A stretch of 6,673 nt of DNA, taken from contig VSNB01000174.1 of NCBI GenBank assembly GCA_009774055.1, positions 1 to 6,673 of the forward strand. The letters run 5' to 3'. This stretch comes from Clostridiales bacterium (GTDB lineage: Bacteria > Bacillota > Clostridia > Oscillospirales > Oscillospiraceae). Numbering within the stretch: the stretch's first letter is position 1; each line of letters starts with the position of its first letter. The position numbers and the translations under genes are program-made. Positions 1 through 5,543 of the stretch are shown piece after piece. The notes below the pieces were generated by a model, which was not told the DNA's origin, did no database searches, and saw nothing but the letters and a program-made list of their open reading frames with translations.

Positions 1-120
1 GACCAGGCCCGGGAGGCCATCCTGCAGAAAAAGAGCCGCCAGGAGTACCAGGTGGCCCAGGCCACCCTGGCCCGGGCCCTCAACCGCCTGCGGGTGAAGG
101 CCCGGGGCGTGAACAACTGA
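1..120 (+). CDS. atpC: ATP synthase F1 epsilon subunit, C-terminal fragment
   Basis: The frame is open from the first base and ends at a TGA at 118-120, giving 39 residues of a gene that begins outside the window. The fragment is a charged helix rich in Ala, Arg and Gln, with QKKSRQEYQVAQATLARAL followed by NRLRV. This matches the C-terminal helical hairpin of the F1 epsilon subunit, where the last helix typically reads like 'A.AALARAL.RLKV'. In the F1Fo ATP synthase this subunit sits on the central stalk and its C-terminal helices can inhibit ATP hydrolysis. The N-terminal beta-sandwich is not visible, so the call rests on this short helix alone. The next promoter lies 45 bases downstream, so this gene is probably the end of a separate operon. 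Another short coiled-coil C-terminus cannot be fully excluded. Confidence 0.72.
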   Translation, partial: DQAREAILQKKSRQEYQVAQATLARALNRLRVKARGVNN

Positions 121-127
121 GAGCGGG

Positions 128-146
128 CGCGCTGATTCCCAGCGCG
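128..146 (+). other. Hairpin just after the atpC-like stop
   Basis: CGCGCTG (128-134) and CAGCGCG (140-146) form a perfect 7-bp GC-rich stem with a 5-nt loop, starting 8 bases after the stop codon. No T-run follows; the next bases are AAGTCCGG. It may help end or stabilise the upstream transcript, but it is not a convincing intrinsic terminator. Confidence 0.4.
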
Positions 147-164
147 AAGTCCGGCGAAAACCGC

Positions 165-193
165 TTGACAAACGCTGGAAGCCATGTTATTTT
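165..193 (+). promoter_or_regulatory. Sigma-A type promoter for the riboswitch-controlled operon
   Basis: A perfect -35 box TTGACA (165-170) is followed by exactly 17 bases and a -10 box TATTTT (188-193). TG at 185-186 makes the -10 an extended type (TGnTATTTT). Transcription would start near 199-203, just ahead of the riboswitch P1 strand at 214. The position, spacing and locally AT-rich sequence in a GC-rich region all support a real housekeeping promoter. Confidence 0.82.
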
Positions 194-209
194 TATCTCA
201 GAAATAAAT

Positions 210-320
210 AAACGCCAGCCGCAGCCGTTTTTTCGGTACACGGAATAGGGTGAGACGCCCTGCGAGTCGGTCACTGTGATGCCCCGGTGAGGGGATAAGT
301 CAGATACGTGACGGCTGGCC
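210..320 (+). promoter_or_regulatory. Cobalamin riboswitch aptamer
   Basis: The conserved core of cobalamin riboswitches is readable in order. GGAAT (242-246) precedes a P3-like helix AGGG/CCCT (247-250 with 258-261) that contains the GGTGAGA motif. Next come CGAGTCGGTCACTGTGAT (263-280), matching the 'C.ACTGT.A' core, a CCCC/GGGG hairpin (282-285 with 291-294), and a B12-box-like segment AAGTCAGATACGTGACG (297-313), matching 'AGTCAGGATACCTGCC'. The element is closed by a perfect 7-bp P1, GCCAGCC (214-220) with GGCTGGC (313-319). In this RNA family, binding of adenosyl- or another cobalamin normally switches off downstream genes. The B12 box departs somewhat from consensus (GATACGTGACG). Which cobalamin form it prefers cannot be read here. 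Confidence 0.87.
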
Positions 321-327
321 GCATTCT

Positions 328-359
328 GCCGAAACCGGAAGTGCGCTTTCTGCTTCGGC
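328..359 (+). promoter_or_regulatory. Candidate antiterminator hairpin of the riboswitch
   Basis: GCCGAA (328-333) pairs with TTCGGC (354-359). Inside it GGAAG (337-341) pairs with CTTTC (346-350), with one G-T wobble and a TGCG loop. The 354-359 strand is also the 5' arm of the strong downstream stem at 353-384, so the two structures exclude each other. That is the arrangement expected of an expression platform. The pairing is direct from sequence; the switching role is inferred. Confidence 0.5.
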
Positions 360-418
360 CCCGCTATTTCCAGCGGGGCCGAAGGCGTTCCGTGTCATCG
401 GCCCGGGACGCTTTTTTT
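353..418 (+). terminator. Riboswitch expression platform with intrinsic terminator
   Basis: A perfect 13-bp stem, CTTCGGCCCCGCT (353-365) with AGCGGGGCCGAAG (372-384) and a 6-nt loop, is stacked directly against a second stem. The second stem is GCGTTCC (385-391) with GGGACGC (405-411), seven pairs including one G-T, and it is followed at once by seven Ts (412-418). This is a standard factor-independent terminator. It sits about 90 bases after the aptamer and about 215 bases before the first gene, so it most likely aborts transcription when cobalamin is bound. Confidence 0.8.
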
Positions 419-618
419 ATTGTTGATGCGGTTGGCTGTATGCGCCCCGGTTTTCCCTGTGTTTCCTCCGGCGCGGATGGGGCCGCACCGGGAAACAATA
501 TTCCACTTTCTCATCCACTCTATACGCCGGAGGTACGTTTGGCCCCCATACAGAATCCAGACGGACCTCTGGCCGTTGCGGGCACGAGAGAGGGTTCCCA
601 ACCAAATCAAACAAAAAC
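419..618 (+). other. Post-terminator leader, no recognised element
   Basis: These 200 bases lie between the riboswitch terminator and the ribosome binding site of the first gene. I see no start codon with a usable ribosome binding site, no good promoter and no second riboswitch core. Weak local structure is possible: GTTTTCCC near 452 against GGGAAAC near 489, and a small stem CCAGA/TCTGG at 557-561 and 568-572. An unusually long 5' UTR may carry further control, but nothing here proves it. Confidence 0.35.
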
Positions 619-624
619 AGGAGG
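619..624 (+). promoter_or_regulatory. Ribosome binding site fixing the start of the SLH-CbiK gene
   Basis: A perfect AGGAGG lies 10 bases before ATG 635. The reading frame is open back to an ATG-like codon at about 308, but that stretch overlaps the riboswitch and terminator. The signal peptide starts exactly at 635, so this site decides the start. Confidence 0.88.
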
Positions 625-634
625 AATCAATCAC

Positions 635-2530
635 ATGAAAAATTGGAAGAAGCTGGCATCGCTGCTGCTGGCGGCCGTCACGGCTCTCGGCATGAACGCC
701 GCCGCCCTGGCCGCGGAGGCGGACGCCGGGACCTACGCCGATGTAGAAGGCTCCTGGTCCGAAGCGTACGTCGCCCGGGTAACGGAGCTGGGCCTGATGG
801 ACGGCAAAACCGCCGACGCCTTTGCCCCCAACGAGAACACGAGCCGCGCCGACCTGGTCCTGGCCCTGTACCGTCTGGCCGGCAAGCCCGCCGTCAGCGG
901 GGAGAATCCCTTCGCCGATGTGGCGGACGACGCAGCCTGCAGAGATGCCGTGGTCTGGGCCAACGCCCAGGGCATCGTCTCCGGCAAGAGCGCGGATACC
1001 TTTGATCCCGCCGGCGATGTGAAACGGCAGGAAATCGCCAAGATCCTCAACATTTTTGCCGCCAAGCAGGTGAAAAAGGAAGCTTTGACCAACCGCAAGG
1101 ACGTCCTGGCCGGCTATCCTGACGCTGAGAACGTGGCCTCCTGGGCCAAGGAGCCCATGAACTGGGCGGTGTCCAGCGAATTTATCACCGGCGCCGACGG
1201 CGGTAAGCTGGACCCCGCGGGCTCCGCTACCCGCGCCCAGACCGCCGCCATCCTCTGCCGCTATCTGGACGATAACGCCACCGGGGACGCATCCAAAGAC
1301 AATCCCCGCAATCAAGACTGCACCAAGGAGAGCGAGCTGCTTGTAGTCAGCTTTGGCACCAGTTTCAACGACAACCGGGCAGCCACCATCAAAGCCATTG
1401 AGGATGACATGGAAAAGGCGTTTCCCGGCTACGATGTCCGCCGGGGTTTTACCGCCAACATCATCATTGAGCACATCTATCGCCGGGACGGCGAGCGAAT
1501 CAACGATGTGAAGGAAGCTTTGGACCAGGCTGTGAAAAACGGCGTAAAGAACCTGCTGGTCCAGCCCACCCACCTGATGAACGGCTATGAGTACGGCGAC
1601 CTCCGCAGCCTGCTGGAGAAAAAGTATGCGGATCAGTTCGAGTCCATCAAAATCGGCGCGCCCCTGCTGACCAGCGATAAGGATTTCACCGAGGTAGCTC
1701 TGGCTATGGTGAACGCGACCAAGGACGCTGTCAAAGATGATAAAACCGCCGTCTGCTTTATGGGTCATGGCACCTCTGCCGATTCCCATAACGTCTATGC
1801 CAGAATGCAGAAAGAGCTCAGGGCTGCGGGGTATGACAACTACTTTATTGGCACCGTTGAGGCCGAGCCCATGGCCGAAGACGTGGTGAAAATGGTGAAA
1901 GAGGCCGGTTATGAGAAAGCAATCCTCCGTCCTATGATGATCGTCGCCGGCGACCACGCCAATAATGATATGGCCGACATGAACGATCCAGAATCCTGGT
2001 ACTCTGTTTTCACCGCCGCCGGCCTGGAAGTGGAGTGCCAGATCAACGGCCTGGGTGAGATCAAGGCTGTCCGCGACCTGTTGGTGGACCATGCCAAGGC
2101 CGCTGTGAACCTGGCGGACACCGGCATCGTCAGCCAGCCCAACCCCGAGAACCCCGACAACGAGGAAAAAGAGTCCGCCGGACCGGCGGGCGGGGTCCTG
2201 GCCGACGGCGTATATGCCATCGAGGCGGAGTGCCAGCAGTCCATGTTCAAGATCGACAGCTGCCTGCTGACGGTGAAGGACGGAAAAATGACCGCCGCCT
2301 TGACCTTGGGCAGCTCCAGCTTCGACAAAATGTTCGCCGGAACCGCCGCCGCTGCGGGGCTTGCGTCTGACGGCGTCGCGGACGGCGTGGAGGCCGATGG
2401 CAAGACTACCTTCACCCTGCCCGTGGAGGCCCTGGACAAGGCCCTGGATTTCGCCGCCCACAGCGTGAAGAAGGATACCTGGTATGACCGCACCCTGACC
2501 TTCCTTTCCGATACCGCCCAGGCGCAATAA
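635..2530 (+). CDS. cbiK: S-layer-anchored CbiK-type cobaltochelatase domain protein
   Basis: This is a 631-residue exported protein with four parts. Residues 1-26 are a signal peptide (KNWKK, hydrophobic core, AAALA cleavage region). Residues about 31-212 hold three SLH domains, each ending in a pattern like 'F.P...TRA....L.R' (F63-P65, F123-P125, L192-P194), which in Firmicutes bind pyruvylated wall polymers. Residues about 232-490 are a CbiK-type anaerobic chelatase, starting LLVVSFGTSFNDNR. The residues corresponding to the family's metal ligands are present: H378 in MGHGT, E409 in GTVEAEP and H441 in AGDHANNDM. A Pro/Asn/Glu linker (about 500-518) leads to a C-terminal domain of about 110 residues that also occurs in the next gene. 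CbiK inserts Co2+ into sirohydrochlorin in anaerobic B12 synthesis, normally in the cytoplasm. Export suggests a changed role in binding metal, heme or corrinoids, comparable to the periplasmic CbiK(P) of Desulfovibrio. As first gene after the cobalamin riboswitch it should be B12-repressed. Catalytic activity is not established. Confidence 0.9.
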   Translation: MKNWKKLASLLLAAVTALGMNAAALAAEADAGTYADVEGSWSEAYVARVTELGLMDGKTADAFAPNENTSRADLVLALYRLAGKPAVSGENPFADVADDAACRDAVVWANAQGIVSGKSADTFDPAGDVKRQEIAKILNIFAAKQVKKEALTNRKDVLAGYPDAENVASWAKEPMNWAVSSEFITGADGGKLDPAGSATRAQTAAILCRYLDDNATGDASKDNPRNQDCTKESELLVVSFGTSFNDNRAATIKAIEDDMEKAFPGYDVRRGFTANIIIEHIYRRDGERINDVKEALDQAVKNGVKNLLVQPTHLMNGYEYGDLRSLLEKKYADQFESIKIGAPLLTSDKDFTEVALAMVNATKDAVKDDKTAVCFMGHGTSADSHNVYARMQKELRAAGYDNYFIGTVEAEPMAEDVVKMVKEAGYEKAILRPMMIVAGDHANNDMADMNDPESWYSVFTAAGLEVECQINGLGEIKAVRDLLVDHAKAAVNLADTGIVSQPNPENPDNEEKESAGPAGGVLADGVYAIEAECQQSMFKIDSCLLTVKDGKMTAALTLGSSSFDKMFAGTAAAAGLASDGVADGVEADGKTTFTLPVEALDKALDFAAHSVKKDTWYDRTLTFLSDTAQAQ

Positions 2531-2547
2531 ATTTTCCGCGCATCGCC

Positions 2548-2576
2548 GCGCCGCAGGGGGAAATGCCCTGCGGCGC
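2548..2576 (+). other. Strong intercistronic hairpin
   Basis: GCGCCGCAGGG (2548-2558) and CCCTGCGGCGC (2566-2576) form a perfect 11-bp stem with a 7-nt loop in the 84-base gap between genes 1 and 2. Only TCCTTT follows, so termination would be weak. It more likely marks an RNA processing or stabilising site, or partial read-through that lowers expression of the downstream genes relative to the SLH protein. The stem is seen directly; its role is inferred. Confidence 0.55.
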
Positions 2577-2614
2577 TCCTTTGGCGCATACGCCCCTTTG
2601 AGGAGGAACCATCT

Positions 2615-3328
2615 ATGAAAAGAAACGGAACGAGTATCTCCGGTTTGCTGCTGGGATTGATTCTGCTCCTGACTCTCCTGGTCAGCTGCGGCAGGCAGGA
2701 TGAGCCTGTTGCGGCCCCCGGCGCGGCCCAGCCCAGCCAGGACGAAGCCCAGCCTACCCTGCCGAAGGCCCCTGCGGAGAAGGAGCCGGAGGCAGCGGCC
2801 CCTGAGGCAACCCAGCCCGAGGACGGCGCGTCCGGGGAAGCCCAGCCTGACGGAGCCTTCACCAACCCTGCCGGCGCAGACCCGGAGCCTGCGCCCGCGG
2901 AACCGGAGCCGGACCCCGTAACGGAACCTGACTCGGACCCCGAACCCGAGCCGGAATCTGAACCGGCGGAGCCAGCTCCCGACCCAGAGCCCGAGCCAGA
3001 TGTCTGGGAGAACGGAGCCTACACCGCTAACGTAACTCTGGAGGGCGGCACCGGACGGGCCTCGGTAACGTCTCCCGCCCAGCTGCGATGCGAGGACGGG
3101 CAGTTCTGGGCCATTATCGAATGGAGCAGCCCCAACTTTGACTACATGAAAGTGAATGGGGAGAGATACGAGCTGATCAGCGAACCGGGCGGCAACTCCG
3201 TTTTCGAGATCCCTGTAGCCGCCTTCGACCAGGCGCTGGACGTCGCCGCCGACACCATCGCCATGAGCGAGCCCCACGAGGTGGAGTATACCCTGACCTT
3301 CGACTCCGCTTCCCTGACCAGGCAGTGA
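2615..3328 (+). CDS. Lipoprotein with Pro/Glu spacer and the operon's shared C-terminal domain
   Basis: This 237-residue protein has a lipoprotein signal peptide with lipobox LVSC (22-25), so C25 would be lipidated on the outer face of the membrane. Residues 26-129 form a low-complexity Ala/Pro/Glu/Asp stalk that ends in PEP/DPEPEP runs. Residues about 130-237 form a compact, probably beta-rich domain with 'NGAYTANV', 'EDGQFWAIIEWSSPNFDYM' and 'FEIPVAAFDQALDVAADT', closing with 'EYTLTF'. It aligns with the last 110 residues of the preceding SLH-CbiK protein ('DGVYAIEA', 'VKDGKMTAALTLGSSSFDKM', 'FTLPVEALDKALDFAA', 'RTLTF'). The overall pattern resembles NEAT heme-binding domains distantly, but the YxxxY heme motif is absent, so I do not assign a family. 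AGGAGG at 2601-2606, 8 bases before the ATG, supports the start. The next gene follows after 10 bases. A role as a membrane-tethered ligand receiver is inferred from context only. Confidence 0.85.
   Translation: MKRNGTSISGLLLGLILLLTLLVSCGRQDEPVAAPGAAQPSQDEAQPTLPKAPAEKEPEAAAPEATQPEDGASGEAQPDGAFTNPAGADPEPAPAEPEPDPVTEPDSDPEPEPESEPAEPAPDPEPEPDVWENGAYTANVTLEGGTGRASVTSPAQLRCEDGQFWAIIEWSSPNFDYMKVNGERYELISEPGGNSVFEIPVAAFDQALDVAADTIAMSEPHEVEYTLTFDSASLTRQ
2879..3001 (+). repeat. Low-complexity Pro/Glu/Asp-coding repeat tract
   Basis: The tract encodes residues 89-129 of the lipoprotein with irregular repeats of PEP, PEPD and PDPEPE units, written with repeated CCGGAGCC/CCCGAGCC-like bases. Such acidic proline-rich stalks hold a domain away from the membrane across the cell wall. 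Unit number could vary among strains. Confidence 0.7.
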
Positions 3329-3338
3329 GGAAATCTTT

Positions 3339-4508
3339 ATGAAACGTTGGAAAATTCTTGCTTTGCTGCTGGCGCTGGCCCTCTGCGCCTGCGGGCGGGA
3401 GGGCGCGGAGCCGGCCTCCGCGCCGGAAGCTCCACCGCCCCAGGCGGACGCTCAGCCCCTCTCCTGGGACCAGCTGACCTGGGACCGCCAGCTGGAGCTC
3501 GACTACGCCCAGAGTTTTTCCGCAGAGTATGCGGAGAACGGCTTCGCCAGGATCGTGATCGGCCAGGAAGCCTACCTGCTGGTCCCGGAGGGGATGGAGC
3601 CCCCTGCGGACACGCCGGCGGAGATAACCGTCCTCCGCCGGCCTCTTCAAAACATCTACCTGCAGGCCACGGCCGCCATGGACTGCTTCCGCCAGCTGGA
3701 CGCCATAGAGGCCATTACCCTCTCCGGCACCCAGGCGGAGGGCTGGTACATTGAGGAAGCCCGGCAGGCCATGGAGGACGGGAAAATCGCCTACGCCGGG
3801 AAATACAGCGCCCCAGACTATGAACTCATCCTCTCCCAGGGCTGCGGCCTGGCCCTGACCTCCACCATGATCTACCACACCCCGGAGGTAAAGGAGCAGC
3901 TGGAGCGGTTCGGCGTGCCGGTGCTGGTGGAGCGGTCCAGCTATGAGAGCCATCCCCTGGGGCGGATGGAGTGGATCAAGCTCTACGGCGTTCTGCTGGG
4001 GAAGGAAGCGGAGGCGGAAGCCTACTTCGACCGGCAGCTGGAGAAGCTGGCCCCCGTCCTGGAGCAGGAGAACACCGGCAGGACCATCGCCTTTTTCTAC
4101 ATCACCTCCAACGGCGCGGTCAGCGTCCGGAAATCCGGGGACTACATCGCCAAGGCCATCGACCTGGCCGGCGGAGTGTACGCCCTCCAGGATCTGACGG
4201 ACGAGGAAAATGCCCTGTCCACCATGAACATCCAGATGGAAACCTTCTACCAGGAGGCCCGGGACGCGGATGTGCTCATCTACAACAGCGCCATCGACGC
4301 CGACCTGGAGACAATCAGCCAGCTGGTGGACAAGAGCGCCCCCCTGGCGGATTTCAAGGCCGTCCAGAATGGGAACGTGTGGTGTACCGGGAAGAGCATG
4401 TTCCAGGAGTCCCAGGCGGTAGGGGACATCATCCTGGACATCCACGCCATTTTAGCGGAAGAGCCGCCGCCGGACGAGGCTTTGACCTACCTCCACCGGC
4501 TGGCGTAG
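3339..4508 (+). CDS. ABC importer substrate-binding lipoprotein (BtuF/FecB class)
   Basis: This 389-residue protein starts with a lipoprotein signal peptide; the lipobox is LCAC (15-18) and C18 would carry the lipid. A short Ala/Pro linker (19-40) precedes a periplasmic-binding-protein type 2 fold (about 65-380) of the class that serves metal-chelate and cobalamin importers. Supporting signs are 'RRPLQNIYLQATAAMDCFRQL' (100-120), typical of the first lobe; 'RFGVPVLVERSSYESHPLGRMEWIKLYGVLLGKE' (190-223), around the long inter-lobe helix; and 'DADVLIYNSAI' followed by 'AVQNGNVWCTGKSM' in the second lobe. It should bind the ligand outside the membrane and deliver it to the permease encoded next. 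GAGG at 3327-3330 overlaps the previous stop and lies 8 bases before the ATG, implying coupled translation. The ligand cannot be read from the protein. The cobalamin riboswitch favours a corrinoid; heme or an iron chelate is the alternative. Confidence 0.87.
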   Translation: MKRWKILALLLALALCACGREGAEPASAPEAPPPQADAQPLSWDQLTWDRQLELDYAQSFSAEYAENGFARIVIGQEAYLLVPEGMEPPADTPAEITVLRRPLQNIYLQATAAMDCFRQLDAIEAITLSGTQAEGWYIEEARQAMEDGKIAYAGKYSAPDYELILSQGCGLALTSTMIYHTPEVKEQLERFGVPVLVERSSYESHPLGRMEWIKLYGVLLGKEAEAEAYFDRQLEKLAPVLEQENTGRTIAFFYITSNGAVSVRKSGDYIAKAIDLAGGVYALQDLTDEENALSTMNIQMETFYQEARDADVLIYNSAIDADLETISQLVDKSAPLADFKAVQNGNVWCTGKSMFQESQAVGDIILDIHAILAEEPPPDEALTYLHRLA

Positions 4509-4520
4509 CGGGAGGGCGTT

Positions 4521-5543
4521 ATGAAAAACGTGAGCGTTCGATATATCCTCTGCTTTGCCTTTCTGACCGCCCTGACGCTGGTCCTGCTGGTCTGGAATAT
4601 CAATGCCGGCAGCGTGGATTTCTCGCCGGGGGAGGTCCTCTCCGTTCTGCTGGCCGGACCGAAGGAGGGCATCGTCTGGGGCATCCGCCTGCCCCGGGTG
4701 CTGGCCGCCGCCATCCTGGGCGGAGCCTTGAGCGTGTCCGGCTTTCTGCTCCAGACCTTTTTCGCCAATCCCATCGCGGGGCCCTTCGTGCTGGGCATCT
4801 CCTCGGGGGCCAAGCTGACGGTGTCCCTGGCTATGGTGTTCCTCCTCAGCCGGGGGGTGGTAATCGGGTCCATGGCCCTGATCCTGGGGGCCTTCATCGG
4901 ATCCATGGCCTCCATGGGGTTCATCCTCCTGCTCTCCCGGCGGGTAAAGCAGATGAGCATGCTGGTGGTCAGCGGGGTGATGATCGGCTACATCTGCTCC
5001 GCCGTCACCGACTTCGTGGTAACCTTCGCCGACGACTCCAACATCGTCAACCTCCACAACTGGTCCCTGGGCAGCTTCTCCGGCACCAGCTGGGAGAACG
5101 TCCGGCTGATGGCCCTGGTGACAGGCGTCTCCATGGGGCTCGCCTTCCTGCTGTCCAAGCCTATCGGCGCCTACCAGATGGGGGAGGTCTACGCCCGGAG
5201 TATGGGTGTGAACATCAAGCGGTTCCGGGTGGAGCTGATCCTGCTCTCCAGCGTCCTCTCCGCCTGCGTCACCGCCTTTGCGGGGCCTATCTCCTTCGTA
5301 GGCATCGCGGCCCCCCACCTCATCAAGGCCCTCTTCCGAACGGCCAAGCCCATTGTCATCATCCCCGCCTGCTTCCTGGGAGGCGCGGCCTTCTGCCTCT
5401 TCTGCGACCTCATCGCCCGCACCGCCTTCGCCCCCCGGGACATGTCCATCAGCTCCGTTACCGCCGTGTTCGGCGCGCCCATCGTGCTGTACCTCATGGC
5501 CTCCCGGCGGGGCGCGGCGGCGAGAGGAGGGAACGGCCAATGA
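4521..5543 (+). CDS. BtuC/FecCD-family ABC transporter permease
   Basis: This 340-residue membrane protein has the usual length of the family and about eight to ten hydrophobic segments (near 7-27, 58-78, 89-109, 112-138, 145-168, 194-213, 236-256, 274-298 and 310-328). Family signatures are clear: 'RLPRVLAAAILGGALSVSGF' with 'QTFFANPIAGPFVLGISSGA' (56-97), 'WSLGSFSG' (181-188), 'GEVYARSMGVN' (221-231), and 'GPISFVGIAAPHLIKAL' (255-271), which includes the helix that contacts the ATPase. It forms the homodimeric channel of a type II importer. The last conserved motif is altered: where most members have an ELPVG-like stretch before 'T..iGaP', this one has RDMSISS before 'VTAVFGAP'. GGAGG at 4511-4515 precedes the ATG by 5 bases. 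The stop overlaps the next start in an ATGA, so permease and ATPase are translationally coupled. Confidence 0.93.
   Translation: MKNVSVRYILCFAFLTALTLVLLVWNINAGSVDFSPGEVLSVLLAGPKEGIVWGIRLPRVLAAAILGGALSVSGFLLQTFFANPIAGPFVLGISSGAKLTVSLAMVFLLSRGVVIGSMALILGAFIGSMASMGFILLLSRRVKQMSMLVVSGVMIGYICSAVTDFVVTFADDSNIVNLHNWSLGSFSGTSWENVRLMALVTGVSMGLAFLLSKPIGAYQMGEVYARSMGVNIKRFRVELILLSSVLSACVTAFAGPISFVGIAAPHLIKALFRTAKPIVIIPACFLGGAAFCLFCDLIARTAFAPRDMSISSVTAVFGAPIVLYLMASRRGAAARGGNGQ

Noticed and set aside
308..634. Upstream extension of the SLH-CbiK reading frame by 109 codons
   Set aside because: It overlaps the P1 strand of the riboswitch and the terminator, lacks a ribosome binding site, and would bury the signal peptide that starts at 635.
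420..638. 72-codon frame from a TTG, ending in an ATGA overlap with the SLH-CbiK start (possible leader peptide)
   Set aside because: No ribosome binding site precedes the TTG (it follows the terminator T-run) and the sequence shows no leader-peptide pattern; the ATGA overlap is probably chance.
2879..3001. Tandem-repeat-like DNA considered as a CRISPR or intergenic repeat
   Set aside because: The repeats follow codon phase and encode an acidic proline-rich stalk; there are no equal-length spacers.
395..3277. Very long open frame on the minus strand (960 codons) opposite genes 1 and 2
   Set aside because: It runs exactly antisense to well-supported genes, crosses the riboswitch terminator and intercistronic gap, and reads as Gly/Arg/His-rich composition with no domain, as expected for antisense frames in GC-rich coding DNA.
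3177..5540. Long minus-strand open frames opposite the ABC transporter genes
   Set aside because: They mirror conserved BtuF-, BtuC- and BtuD-like proteins on the + strand, have no ribosome binding site, and show only low-complexity composition.
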